64,000 nt of DNA from Pseudomonadota bacterium. Its GTDB lineage: Bacteria; Cyanobacteriota; Vampirovibrionia; Obscuribacterales; Obscuribacteraceae. The notes beneath the pieces are model-generated. The model was not told where the DNA came from. It worked only from the letters and a program-made list of their open reading frames with translations, and did not search any database. The DNA is taken from NCBI GenBank assembly GCA_021325555.1, contig JAJPGY010000005.1, positions 62,001 to 126,000 on the forward strand. The letters run 5' to 3'. Both the position numbers and the translations under genes were made by a program. Positions within the stretch are counted from its first letter, which is position 1; each line of letters starts with the position of its first letter. Below are positions 1 through 8,600 of the stretch, one piece after another.

Positions 1-1479
1 GCTGACAATGTGCGCATGGTGATGCTGAGCGGCTACGAGCGGCAGCCGCCACTGGGCAGCGAGCTCCTGCGCGATGCTGGTGGACAGATAATCAGGGTGG
101 CAGTCGTGAGAGATGAGATCCGGCTGGAAATCGAAGAGCCGCAGGTAGGTGTCGAGCGTGTCCTGAAAGTGCTCGTGGGTCTCCAGGTTTTCGAGATCGC
201 CTATGTGCTGGCTGACGAAGGCCTGGTTGTCGCGAATCAAGCAGAAGGTGTTCTTCAGATGCGCGCCGCAGGCCAGGACGTGACGCCGCGCTTTGAACGA
301 CAGCTGGATCGGCAGAGGCGCGAGCCCGCGGGCCCTGCGGATCGCAAGCCGGTCTCGACCCGCGAACTTGACCACGGAATCGTCGTAGCGGGAGCGAATA
401 TCACGATTGTGCGTAAGAAAGCCGTCGGCTATCTTTGCCAGGCGGCGGCGCGCTTCTGCATTTTCGATCGCAATCGGCTCCTCATTGTAGTTGGCGCTCG
501 TCGCCACGAGCGGGCGCTGGTAGTCTCGCAGGAGCAGGTGATGAAGCGGGGTGTAGGGCAGCATCACGCCCAGCCTGTCTATGCCCGGCGCGATCTCATC
601 CGGCAAATGACGCGGTCCGGACCGCCTCAACAGCACGATCGGCCGCCGGCTGCCGGTCAGCTCCCGTTGTTCGTCATAAGAGATCTGGCAATACGACCTC
701 ACCATCTCGACGTCGGCCATCATGACCGCAAACGGCTTGCGGGAGCGGCCTTTCCGCTGTCGCAAGGCCCGCAGCGCTTTCTCGTCGGCGGCGTCACACA
801 TCAGATGGAACCCGCCCAGCCCCTTGACGGCAATAATCTGCGAGTTCGCGAATGCATCAAGCACTGCCGGTACTGGATCCGTGGCGCCGGCAAACTCGAG
901 GCTCGGCCCGCATTGCGGGCAGGCGTTCGGCTGGGCGTGGAAACGCCGGTTCGCCGGATCCTCATATTCGTCCCGGCAAGCCTTGCACATGGGAAATGAC
1001 GCCATGGTCGTGGCCGGCCGGTCGTAAGGCAGTGAATTGATAATGGTGAAACGCGGCCCGCAGTTGGTGCAGTTGATGAAAGGATAACGAAAGCGGCGGT
1101 CGGCCGGATCGAATAATTCCGCAAGACAGTCCGCGCAGGTGGCCGAGTCGGGCGGGAGGAAACGCTGTGTCGACGGGTCGCGAGCGCTCTCCAGTATTAG
1201 AAAGCCGTGAGGCCCATCGGGCTGCGGGCTGACGGATTCCGACACCATCGAGGTGATGGCGGCCAGCGGCGGGGCCTCGCTCTCCAGCCTGTGCAGGAAC
1301 GCCTCGAGAGCCTCCGCCGGACCCTGGGCTTCGATCTCCACCGCGCCGTTGTTGTTTCTCACATATCCGGACAGGGCAAGGCGCCCGGCCAGGTTAAATA
1401 CGAACGGACGAAAGCCGACACCTTGTACGATGCCTGAAACGGTAATTTTCAAGCGTGTAAGTTCGCCAGTGACCCGCAC
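1..1479 (-). CDS. hypF: HypF, carbamoyltransferase for [NiFe]-hydrogenase maturation (5' part; C-terminus outside window)
   Basis: HypF uses carbamoyl phosphate and ATP to make the carbamoyl group that HypE turns into the cyanide ligands of the hydrogenase iron. About 493 codons are visible out of the usual 750 or so; the gene runs off the left edge. Read on the minus strand it begins with an acylphosphatase domain (GIVQGVGFRPFVFN), followed by two zinc-finger pairs of the CxxC-x18-CxxC type (CADC...CTNC and CKAC...CPQC) and then the YrdC-like domain (IIAVKGLGGFHLMC, ATSANYNEEP). No ATG is available before the acylphosphatase motif, so I chose a GTG at 1479; a TTG slightly upstream is possible. 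It is divergent from a USP gene, and a strong copy of the window's recurrent palindrome lies 66 bases upstream. hypABC are 8 kb away on the other strand; hypD and hypE are not in the window. Confidence 0.9.
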   Translation of the reverse strand, partial: MRVTGELTRLKITVSGIVQGVGFRPFVFNLAGRLALSGYVRNNNGAVEIEAQGPAEALEAFLHRLESEAPPLAAITSMVSESVSPQPDGPHGFLILESARDPSTQRFLPPDSATCADCLAELFDPADRRFRYPFINCTNCGPRFTIINSLPYDRPATTMASFPMCKACRDEYEDPANRRFHAQPNACPQCGPSLEFAGATDPVPAVLDAFANSQIIAVKGLGGFHLMCDAADEKALRALRQRKGRSRKPFAVMMADVEMVRSYCQISYDEQRELTGSRRPIVLLRRSGPRHLPDEIAPGIDRLGVMLPYTPLHHLLLRDYQRPLVATSANYNEEPIAIENAEARRRLAKIADGFLTHNRDIRSRYDDSVVKFAGRDRLAIRRARGLAPLPIQLSFKARRHVLACGAHLKNTFCLIRDNQAFVSQHIGDLENLETHEHFQDTLDTYLRLFDFQPDLISHDCHPDYLSTSIAQELAAQWRLPLVAAQHHHAHIVS

Positions 1480-1535
1480 GGCTCGTGCACCGACAGACGG
1501 CAAAGGCCTATTGTAGCGTTTAGCGCGTCTTGACA

Positions 1536-1553
1536 ATCATCCTTCCGAATGAT
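1536..1553. promoter_or_regulatory. Recurrent palindrome, site A (hypF / USP divergent region)
   Basis: ATCATCCTTCCGAATGAT matches 15 of 16 fixed positions of the window consensus ATCATCCTTnnGGATGAT. It sits between divergent hypF (centre 66 bases from its start) and the first USP gene (140 bases). Inferred transcription factor operator. Confidence 0.55.
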
Positions 1554-1684
1554 CCCATGAACCAGGAACGTTTCAACGGCTGGCTGGCGAGAAATGAATC
1601 CTGAGGTCGATTCCCGCGCGCCGGTTACCGGGCAGAATTAGATTGATGGACAGGGGGCTGGTAGAAGAAGCTTCTGGAGAGAAT

Positions 1685-2185
1685 ATGAGGGTGCTAGTTG
1701 CGATTGATGGCTCCGAGTGCTCGGCGCAGGCTGTGGATTCGCTCCTCGAACGAGTATGGGCGGACGGGACGGTCTTCCGGCTGATCACCGTGATCGAGCC
1801 GACCTTTTACATGTACGGCGTGCCGGGAGGGTACGTGGAGCCCGTGGTCGAAGCCGAGCGCGAGCTCGCGGACTACTGCCGTAACCTGTGTGCTGATAAG
1901 GCGGCGCGGATTAAGAAGGCGCTGCCGAGATGCGAGGTATCAACAGAAGTGCTCAAGGGGCTGGTTGCCGAGTCGATAATCGACGAGGCGGTCCAGTGGG
2001 CGGCTGACCTCATCGTGCTTGGCTCCCACGGGCGGACCGGCGTCAAGAGGTTCCTCCTTGGCAGCGTCGCTGAAAAGGTCGCCTCGCATGCCCCGTGCTC
2101 GGTAGAGATAATAAAGCACAGGCAGCCGGCCGGACCGGCCAAAGGCAGCGCACTGGCGCGCACCTCATCTCAGGCGAGCGACTGA
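1685..2185 (+). CDS. Universal stress protein (UspA family)
   Basis: A single-domain cytoplasmic USP of 166 residues. It opens with the usual first strand (MRVLVAIDGSECS) and carries an intact ATP-binding signature near residues 122-140 (GSHGRTGVKRFLLGSVAEKV), so it should belong to the nucleotide-binding USP class. An in-frame ATG lies 14 codons upstream at 1643, but 1685 has a well-placed GGAGAG and matches the family start. It is followed after 32 bases by a second USP gene, most likely co-transcribed. USPs of this class accumulate on starvation, hypoxia or energy stress; the exact role is unknown. Confidence 0.93.
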   Translation: MRVLVAIDGSECSAQAVDSLLERVWADGTVFRLITVIEPTFYMYGVPGGYVEPVVEAERELADYCRNLCADKAARIKKALPRCEVSTEVLKGLVAESIIDEAVQWAADLIVLGSHGRTGVKRFLLGSVAEKVASHAPCSVEIIKHRQPAGPAKGSALARTSSQASD

Positions 2186-2217
2186 TTGCTCAGCCGCATA
2201 CAACCGGGCGGTAAATC

Positions 2218-2736
2218 ATGAAAGTAATTGTGGCGATCGATCAGACCGAATATGCGCGACAGATCCTTGATGCCGTTATCGCGCGGCGGTGGCCCGCGGA
2301 TACGACGTTCAGAATCCTGACCGTGCTCGAGCCCTTGCACTGGGAGCGCGTGGTGTCGAGCGAGTGGAACAAGCTTTCCCTGGAGCTTGCGGCTGCCCGC
2401 CGGCGCAAGGCTGACGAGGTGCTGTCTGAAGCTCGCAAGAAGGTCCAGAAGGCGCTGGCCGACTGCCCGGTTCACGTGGAGCTGAGGGAAGGGAGCGCCC
2501 GTGAAGAGATTGTGACGGCGGCAGTCGAGTGGATGGCGGACAAGATTGTCCTCGGCGCGCATGGACGTGCGCCGAATCGCTTGCTGCGAGCCACTGTCGC
2601 TGGGTCGGTCGCCAAACATGCGCCCTGCACCGTCGAGCTGGTCCGATTAAAGGAGATTGCCGAAGCGGCGTCGAGGCCGGCGGTCGCCGCAAGCCAGGCG
2701 GACTCCTCCTCGTGCGCCTCTAAATCGCCAAGCTGA
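2218..2736 (+). CDS. Universal stress protein (UspA family), variant ATP loop
   Basis: A 172-residue USP, second gene of a probable two-gene unit. The N-terminus MKVIVAIDQTEYAR and the segment KIVLGAHGRAPNRL are typical, but the glycine-rich end of the nucleotide loop is altered: where relatives in this window have LGSV, it reads LRATVAGSV. ATP binding may therefore be changed. It most resembles the USP at 14777-15280 (shared REW/RRWPADT-like and APCTVE segments). The C-terminus has a low-complexity Ala/Ser tail. The gene ends 17 bases from the convergent P-type ATPase. Confidence 0.9.
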   Translation: MKVIVAIDQTEYARQILDAVIARRWPADTTFRILTVLEPLHWERVVSSEWNKLSLELAAARRRKADEVLSEARKKVQKALADCPVHVELREGSAREEIVTAAVEWMADKIVLGAHGRAPNRLLRATVAGSVAKHAPCTVELVRLKEIAEAASRPAVAASQADSSSCASKSPS

Positions 2737-2753
2737 TTGCCTCCCGTTCACGT

Positions 2754-5552
2754 TTAGCTGCCGCCGGATCGGTCGCCCACGATTCGCGTTGCGGCGTCGA
2801 ACAGTGTGGTCAGAAGCAGGCAGCCTATGGCGCAGGTTAACACAAGCCAAAGATCTTGACCGCCAGGCGAGGTCATGGACAGAACCCTGGCCAGCGGGCG
2901 CCAGTAGACTCCCCCCGCCAGGAGGGCGAGCGCCAGGAGCGACGTGAAGAACATGGGCAGACTCGGGCGCAAGCCGCCCCGCCGGGAGGATGCTCCGCCC
3001 GCGCGCAACCAGCACCAGGATTGCAGCACAAGCGACACCGAAAGAACGGACAGCACCAGCGTGTTGGAAAGCGCGGCACCGCCTGCCCCGGCCGGGCGCG
3101 ATGCTGCCACCAGATATGCCACCACGGCCACGATCAATCCTCGAAAAGTTATCTGATAAAGAACATCCGGTCCAAGGATGTGCTCCGACCGCTTTCTTGG
3201 CTGCTGCCTCATCACCTCGGGAGAACCCTGCTGGAGCACTATTCCCAGGCTGGGAAAGATGTGCATGATCAGGTTAAGGTACAGAAGCTGCAACGGCTTG
3301 AGAAACAGGCCTTCGTTGCCGGTAAGGATGCCGAGGGCGATGGCGGTCACGGACGCCACGCTTGCCGTCAGGAGGTAGGCGACCGAGCGTTTTATCCGCT
3401 CGTAAGTGAAACGCCCCTGCTCGATGGCCTTGACGATGGTGCTGAAGTTGTCGTCGGTGATCACCAGATCGGCCGCTTCCCGCGCCAGATCGGTTCCCTT
3501 CAGGCCCATGGCGACGCCGATATTGGATTGTTTCAGCGCCGGGGCGTCGTTGATCCCGTCCCCGGTCATCGCCACGACCTCGCCTCTGGTCTGCAGATAT
3601 TTGACGACCTCCAGCTTCATCTCCGGCGTGACGCGGGAGAGCACGGATATCCTCTGCATGCGCTCCTCGAGCTCGTCCGGGCTCAGCTCCGACAGCTCCG
3701 CCCCCGTCAGAACATCAGGCTTGCCGGTTCCCGGGGAGTGGATGCCCAGCTCCTGGGCAATCGCCTGCGCGGTCGTCGTCTGGTCGCCTGTCAGCATGAT
3801 TACCCGGATGCCGGCGTCCTGGCACTCCTTAACAGCCTGGCAGACGTTTTCTCTGGGCATGTCGGCGATTCCCGTGAGCCCCAGCAAGGTGAGGCCGCGC
3901 TCGACCTCGGCGGCTGAAGGTGTGGCGGGGACGGCGTCGATGCGGCGGGTGGCAAAGCCGAGCACTCTCAGCCCGCGAGCGGCGAGCCGGCGGTTCTCGG
4001 CAAGGAACCACTCGCGCTCGGCTTCGGTGAGCGGCACAACCTGGGTGCCAACAAGGATGGTCGTGCAGGCGGGAAGCACGGTGCCGGGTGAGCCTTTGAC
4101 ACTGACCGTGGGCGATCCTGTCCCCGGGCTGGCGTCGATTGTCGCCATCCGTTTGCGGGCCAGATCCAGCGGCAGCTCAGCCAGACGCGGCCGCCGCGCC
4201 CGCAGTTCATCTTCGTCAATGCCGGTTTTTCTCGCCGCCACCAGAAGCGCTCCTTCGGTGGGATCGCCGTGCACGTGCCAGTCCTCTCCCTCATGCTGCT
4301 CCAACCGGGCGTCATTGCACAAAACGGCCGCGTTCAGCAATTGGACGACCGACGGGCTGAGCCGCTTGCCGCCGTCGCCGCCGTCGCCGCCGTTCACCTT
4401 GAGCTCGCCGACCGGCTCGTAGCCGCGCCCGGTGAGGACCAGGACGGTGTCGCGCGTCACCACCTCCGTGACATTCATCTTGTTTTCGGTCAAGGTCCCC
4501 GTTTTGTCGGTGCAGATTACCGACGTGCAGCCGAGAGTCTCGACCGCCGGCAGCCTGCGCACAAGCGCCTTGTTCCGCACCATCTCGGTTATGCCGTAAG
4601 CCAGCGCCAGGGTGGCCGTGACCGGCAGGCCCTCGGGGATGGCTGCTACGGCCAGGGCGATGCCGGTCTCCACCATGCGCATGAGCGGGTACTGCTTGAT
4701 GAGACCGATCACCGAGACGATGGCGCAGATTACGATGGTCAGGTGGGTGAGCTGAACCCCCAGTCGCTCGAGCTGCTCGGCCAGCGGGGTCGCCCCCGGG
4801 CCGGTCACGACCACCAGCCTGCCCAGCCTGCCCAGGCGGGTGCCCCTGCCGGTGGCCACCACCAGCGCCGTCGCCCTGCCGGATGCCACCAGGGTGCCCT
4901 GCCAGAGGGCGGTGGAAAGTTGCTCTTCACCGCCGGCCTCGCTTTCCTTGTATACCGGCACGCTTTCCCCGGTCATCGCCGACTCGTCCACGGACAACGA
5001 GGCGCATTCGACTATGCGCGCGTCTGCCGGCACCCGGCAGCCGGCGCCGAGCAAGATGATGTCGCCAGGCACCAGCTCGGAGGCGGGCAGCTCCACTTCC
5101 ACCCCGCCCCGCCTGGTGCGGACGAGCCCGCCGGCCAGCCGGGAGAGGCTCTCCAGAGAGAGCTTGGCCCGCATCTCGGTGGCGAAGCCAACCGCCGCAT
5201 TGATGAGGAGCGCCGCGGCAATCCCGCACGCCTGCATGAACTCCCGGCCGAGCAGGGACAGTGCCGTTGCCACCACAAGCAGGTAGATGACGCTGGACTG
5301 AAACTGGCTGACGAGGATAGTGAACCACTGCCCGCGCGGTACCGCCTGGAACTCGTTTCGCCCGCACTTCACCAGGCGCCGGGCGGCCTCGCCGGCGCTC
5401 AGACCGCCGGCTGCGTCCGTGCCCAGTCGCGCAACCGCCGCTGATACGGGCATCGTAAAGAGCGCGGTTCTGTCACCGCTTTCAAGGCTCGAGTCGCCGC
5501 CGCTTGCCGGCGGTCGCTTCATCGACCCGGCCGGAACGTTGTCACCTGCCAT
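2754..5552 (-). CDS. P2-type cation-transporting ATPase (932 aa), atypical M6
   Basis: Membrane cation pump of the Ca2+-ATPase-like P2 class. Visible landmarks are TGES in the actuator domain (residues 194-197), PEGLP in M4 (306-310), the phosphorylation motif DKTGTLT (Asp349) and the hinge TGDGINDAP (663-671). M6 reads LNLIMHIFPSLG: the Asn is kept (760), but the Thr and Asp that coordinate Ca2+ in SERCA-type pumps are Met763 and His764, so the ion is uncertain. A Gly/Asp run near 388-395 is unusual. The start at 5552 has an AGGAG eight bases upstream. It lies 27 bases after a tandem-domain USP gene, so the two are probably one operon; USP next to a P-type ATPase also occurs in the mycobacterial DosR regulon (ctpF). 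Confidence 0.92.
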   Translation of the reverse strand: MAGDNVPAGSMKRPPASGGDSSLESGDRTALFTMPVSAAVARLGTDAAGGLSAGEAARRLVKCGRNEFQAVPRGQWFTILVSQFQSSVIYLLVVATALSLLGREFMQACGIAAALLINAAVGFATEMRAKLSLESLSRLAGGLVRTRRGGVEVELPASELVPGDIILLGAGCRVPADARIVECASLSVDESAMTGESVPVYKESEAGGEEQLSTALWQGTLVASGRATALVVATGRGTRLGRLGRLVVVTGPGATPLAEQLERLGVQLTHLTIVICAIVSVIGLIKQYPLMRMVETGIALAVAAIPEGLPVTATLALAYGITEMVRNKALVRRLPAVETLGCTSVICTDKTGTLTENKMNVTEVVTRDTVLVLTGRGYEPVGELKVNGGDGGDGGKRLSPSVVQLLNAAVLCNDARLEQHEGEDWHVHGDPTEGALLVAARKTGIDEDELRARRPRLAELPLDLARKRMATIDASPGTGSPTVSVKGSPGTVLPACTTILVGTQVVPLTEAEREWFLAENRRLAARGLRVLGFATRRIDAVPATPSAAEVERGLTLLGLTGIADMPRENVCQAVKECQDAGIRVIMLTGDQTTTAQAIAQELGIHSPGTGKPDVLTGAELSELSPDELEERMQRISVLSRVTPEMKLEVVKYLQTRGEVVAMTGDGINDAPALKQSNIGVAMGLKGTDLAREAADLVITDDNFSTIVKAIEQGRFTYERIKRSVAYLLTASVASVTAIALGILTGNEGLFLKPLQLLYLNLIMHIFPSLGIVLQQGSPEVMRQQPRKRSEHILGPDVLYQITFRGLIVAVVAYLVAASRPAGAGGAALSNTLVLSVLSVSLVLQSWCWLRAGGASSRRGGLRPSLPMFFTSLLALALLAGGVYWRPLARVLSMTSPGGQDLWLVLTCAIGCLLLTTLFDAATRIVGDRSGGS

Positions 5553-5579
5553 CGCCGCGGCTCCTGTTCCGAAGCGGGA

Positions 5580-6491
5580 TCACTTTGAGGTCTTTGTGGC
5601 TGTCTCGCGCTCTTCGCGCTTTCTGGTTCCGGCCCGACCGGGCTTGTAGACGAGGACGCTGGTGCGAGTGTGCCTTACCACCTGGGTGGTCGTGCTGCCC
5701 AGAACGTTCCTGTCCGGCCCGCCCATGCCGTAGGCGCCCAGCACGAGCAGGCTGTGGGATCTGTCGGCGAAATCGAGTATCGTCTCGGCGGTGAATCCCT
5801 TCTCGATGAAGAATACATCCTTTGGCCAGTCCTCGCGGAGATAAGACTCACCCTCCGCCACCAGCGCCTCCGCTTCCGCCTTCTTGTCGGGCGAGCTTAT
5901 CACGGTCATGGCCTTCAACTGGCAGTCCGTATTCTTGGCCAGATTCTCGGCCATCAGCAAGGCGCCGCGAGCCGATTCGCTACCGTCGTAGGCGACGAGC
6001 ACCGTCTTCACCTGCTGGACCGGCTGCACCGTAATGAGCACGGGGACGTCCGACTCGACCACGATGCGCTCGGCCACGGAGCCCAGCATGAGCCTGGTCG
6101 GCATTCTGTGCAGGCCGCGACCGCGGTGCCCCGCGATCAGGAGATCGAACTCGTCGGCATATTTGACGATCTCCTCGACTATGTACCCCTCGTCCAGGAA
6201 AGTCCGGGCCTTAATGCCTCTGGCCAGGGCCTCGGTGGCGAAGAGATCGAGTATCTCCTTGCCGATCCGCCTCAGGGCGGCGAAGACGCGCTCCGAGGTC
6301 TCGATGGAGCGACCGAAGCCGAGCTCTTCAGCAAACTCCGGCTCAATGAAAAGATCGACCAGGCGGGGGTCGACGACGTGCTGTCCGGCCAGCTCAGCCT
6401 GAAGATTAGAGGCAAGCCAAAAGGCGTACTCGGCTGCGATCTGGCTGTTCTGCGAGCCATCCAGCGCTACAAGGATCTTTTTGAACGTCAT
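5580..6491 (-). CDS. Tandem-domain universal stress protein (303 aa)
   Basis: Two USP domains in one chain. The first starts at MTFKKILVALDGSQNSQ and ends with GHRGRGLHRMPTRLMLGSVAERI; the second starts near residue 155 (VKTVLVAYDGSESARG) and ends with GAYGMGGPDRNVLGSTTTQVV. Both have the glycine pattern associated with ATP binding. The frame is open for another 51 codons upstream, but ATG 6491 has AAGGA before it and matches the family start. The C-terminal tail is basic (KPGRAGTRKREERETATKTSK). It leads an apparent operon with the P-type ATPase. A weaker copy of the recurrent palindrome is centred 65 bases upstream. Confidence 0.92.
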   Translation of the reverse strand: MTFKKILVALDGSQNSQIAAEYAFWLASNLQAELAGQHVVDPRLVDLFIEPEFAEELGFGRSIETSERVFAALRRIGKEILDLFATEALARGIKARTFLDEGYIVEEIVKYADEFDLLIAGHRGRGLHRMPTRLMLGSVAERIVVESDVPVLITVQPVQQVKTVLVAYDGSESARGALLMAENLAKNTDCQLKAMTVISSPDKKAEAEALVAEGESYLREDWPKDVFFIEKGFTAETILDFADRSHSLLVLGAYGMGGPDRNVLGSTTTQVVRHTRTSVLVYKPGRAGTRKREERETATKTSK

Positions 6492-6547
6492 TGTCCTTAC
6501 CTCAGCTACCGCTGTTTCAATTGAAGCATCATACGTACCGGAGGGGA

Positions 6548-6565
6548 ATTGATCGCAGGGATGAT
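6548..6565. promoter_or_regulatory. Recurrent palindrome, weak site O (upstream of tandem USP)
   Basis: ATTGATCGCAGGGATGAT keeps the whole right half GGATGAT but little of the left half (10 of 16). Its centre is 65 bases from the USP start, the same spacing as stronger sites, and about 111 bases from the divergent gene at 6668. Confidence 0.25.
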
Positions 6566-6667
6566 CATAAGTGACCGGCAGGTCGCTCATAAGAAGGATT
6601 ACCAGATGCAGGCCCTGTGCCACTATTGGAAAGGAAGAGGGCATGCCTGCGGGGAGCCTCCGGGCAG

Positions 6668-7225
6668 ATGACGATGAACACCGTCAAAAGATCCAAGGAT
6701 TGCGCGTGTACCCACCTCCTGAACGGGAGCCAGGGGGATGTGATTCTGATTAGCGCCGGCGGACCCCGCCGGAACGGCGGCTGCCCTGCGGCAGCTTTGT
6801 GCGACGCCCTGCCTGCCCGTGTCCTGTCCGGTGTCTGCCGCTACGACAACGGGCACAGCCATAAGATCATGGCGGCTGCCCTGGCGGCGCACCGGGCCGC
6901 GATAATCGTCGATACGACATGCCATGGCACCACCGCCAATACCGTCACCATCTCGAATATGGGCACCGCTTTCGATCGGCACTCGGTGTCGGATCTCCGG
7001 GCTCGCCGCGGCGCGCCGGCGGCTTACGGGTTTCGCAAGGACAGGGGGCCGGGACATCTGCCCCGCCGTGTTATCTTTTTCGAGGTTGAGATCGACGAGG
7101 GCGTGTGGTCCTGGCGGCCGAACGCCGGGTTTCGGGAGCAGATGCCCGCACTGGTCGCCAGTCTCAGCCTTCTGATAGCGAGGATGGTAGAGACAGTAAA
7201 GCGCGATGCCAAAAAGAAATCATGA
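6668..7225 (+). CDS. Degenerate paralogue of hydrogenase maturation endopeptidase
   Basis: About 185 residues, co-linear with the intact protease at 8601-9194: GDVILISAGGPRRNGG against LAVVAIGNTLRADDG, HRAAIIVDTTCHGTTANTVTI against HSAAIIIDSTSSDNPPGTITV, and LPRRVIFFEVEIDEGVW against LPATVLFVGIEAASDGW. The family's first Ni-binding acidic residue (in GNxLRxDDG) is missing, while the second Asp (IIVDTT) is kept. It therefore probably cannot work as a normal Ni-dependent protease; it could be a decoy, an assembly factor or a decaying duplicate. The start is ambiguous (6617, 6668 or 6674). Its 3' end overlaps the next gene by 20 bases, implying translational coupling. Confidence 0.6.
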   Translation: MTMNTVKRSKDCACTHLLNGSQGDVILISAGGPRRNGGCPAAALCDALPARVLSGVCRYDNGHSHKIMAAALAAHRAAIIVDTTCHGTTANTVTISNMGTAFDRHSVSDLRARRGAPAAYGFRKDRGPGHLPRRVIFFEVEIDEGVWSWRPNAGFREQMPALVASLSLLIARMVETVKRDAKKKS

Positions 7226-8531
7226 GACAGGGTCGACCTCCTGGCGCGACGACTACGCCCGAAAGGTCACGACTGCCGCTCAGGCAGTGAAGCAGATACG
7301 CTCCGGCGACACCATTTATATACACTCCAACGCTGCTGCCCCCACTGAGCTCATCCGGGCGATGGTCGGCAGGGCCGATGAGCTGCGCGACGTGAAGGTG
7401 CTGCACATCCTCACGCTGGGGGACGCGGAATACGTGCGCAAAGAATATGCGGATTCCTTCAAGGTGCAGGCCTTGTTTATCGGCCAGAACGTCAGGGAGG
7501 CGGTGAACGAGGGAAGGGCCGAATATATGCCGGTTTTCTTGAGCGAGATCCCCGGCCTGTTCGAGTCCGGCCACGTGCCGGTGGACGTCTGCCTGGTCCA
7601 GGTGTCCCCGCCGGACGAGCATGGCTACTGCAGCTACGGCGTGTCCGTGGACTGCACGATTGGCGCCCGCCGGCGCGCCCGCCTGGTTATAGCGGAAGTG
7701 AACAAGCAGATGCCAAGAACGCTGGGCCGGTCTTTCGTTCACGTGAGCAGGCTCAATTTAATCGTGGAGTGCGACCGGCCGCTGCCGGAGATTGCGCCGC
7801 AGGTGCCGACGGCGGTGGAAGATGCGATTGGCAGGAACGTCGCCGAGCTTGTCGATGACGGCGCTACGATCCAGCTTGGCATCGGTTGCATTCCAAATGC
7901 GGTACTGAGTCATCTCGCCGGCAAGCGGGATCTCGGCGTGCACAGCGAGATGGTTTCGGACGGGTTGGTCGATCTGTGCGAAAAGGGGGTGATAACCAAC
8001 GACCGCAAGACAGTCCTGCCGGGCAAGATAGCCGTCAGCTTCGTTATGGGCACCAGGCGGCTGTACGATTTTGTGGACAATAATCCAATTATGGAGTTCC
8101 AAACCAGCGACTTCATCAACGACCCGTTTGTGATCTCGCAGAACTACAAGATGACGGCTATCAACTCGGCGCTGCAGGTGGACATTACCGGGCAGGTGGT
8201 CTCGGACTCGATCGGGACCTATCTGTACAGCGGCTTCGGAGGGCAGGTCGACTTTATCCGCGGGGCGTCGCGCGCCAGGAACGGCAGGGCGATAATCGCC
8301 ATCCCGTCTACGGCAAAGGGCGGGACCGTATCCCGAATCGTCACTTATCTAACAAAGGGCAGCGGGGTGGTCACCTCCAGGGCCGATGTTCACTACGTGG
8401 TCACCGAATACGGGATTGCGCAGCTGCACGGCAGAACCCTCAAGCAGCGCATGCGGGCTCTCATCGGCATAGCGCACCCCGACTTCCGGAAGGATTTGGA
8501 GCGGGAGTGCCAATCAATCTCCTGGCTCTAA
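7206..8531 (+). CDS. Acetyl-CoA hydrolase / CoA-transferase family (4-hydroxybutyrate or succinyl CoA-transferase type)
   Basis: A 441-residue class I CoA-transferase of the acetyl-CoA hydrolase/transferase family. Recognisable segments are the N-terminal DTIYIHSNAAAPTELI, the middle IQLGIGCIPNAVLSHL, the C-terminal SGFGGQVDFIRGASRA region and EYGIAQLHGRTLKQR. Such enzymes move CoA between acyl-CoA and carboxylates (acetate, 4-hydroxybutyrate, succinate, butyrate); the substrate cannot be read from sequence. It overlaps the upstream degenerate protease gene and is followed by the maturation protease, whose own putative operator starts 26 bases after this stop codon. A link between fermentative CoA chemistry and hydrogen turnover is plausible but inferred. 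Confidence 0.9.
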   Translation: MPKRNHETGSTSWRDDYARKVTTAAQAVKQIRSGDTIYIHSNAAAPTELIRAMVGRADELRDVKVLHILTLGDAEYVRKEYADSFKVQALFIGQNVREAVNEGRAEYMPVFLSEIPGLFESGHVPVDVCLVQVSPPDEHGYCSYGVSVDCTIGARRRARLVIAEVNKQMPRTLGRSFVHVSRLNLIVECDRPLPEIAPQVPTAVEDAIGRNVAELVDDGATIQLGIGCIPNAVLSHLAGKRDLGVHSEMVSDGLVDLCEKGVITNDRKTVLPGKIAVSFVMGTRRLYDFVDNNPIMEFQTSDFINDPFVISQNYKMTAINSALQVDITGQVVSDSIGTYLYSGFGGQVDFIRGASRARNGRAIIAIPSTAKGGTVSRIVTYLTKGSGVVTSRADVHYVVTEYGIAQLHGRTLKQRMRALIGIAHPDFRKDLERECQSISWL

Positions 8532-8557
8532 ATGGACCGGCCCGCTGCCCGGCGGGA

Positions 8558-8575
8558 TTCAGCCTCCAGGATGAT
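8558..8575. promoter_or_regulatory. Recurrent palindrome, site B (upstream of hydrogenase maturation/structural genes)
   Basis: TTCAGCCTCCAGGATGAT matches 13 of 16 consensus positions. It lies between the CoA-transferase stop codon and the protease gene, 34 bases from the start at 8601 and 88 from the alternative start at 8655. It suggests an internal promoter for the protease-hypABC-hyd block. Confidence 0.45.
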
Positions 8576-8600
8576 TCCCATCGGGGGCTCGGGGGGGAAA

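Noticed and set aside
10-999. Long plus-strand frame at the left edge
   Set aside because: It is antisense to hypF, has no recognisable domain and arises from GC-rich codon bias.
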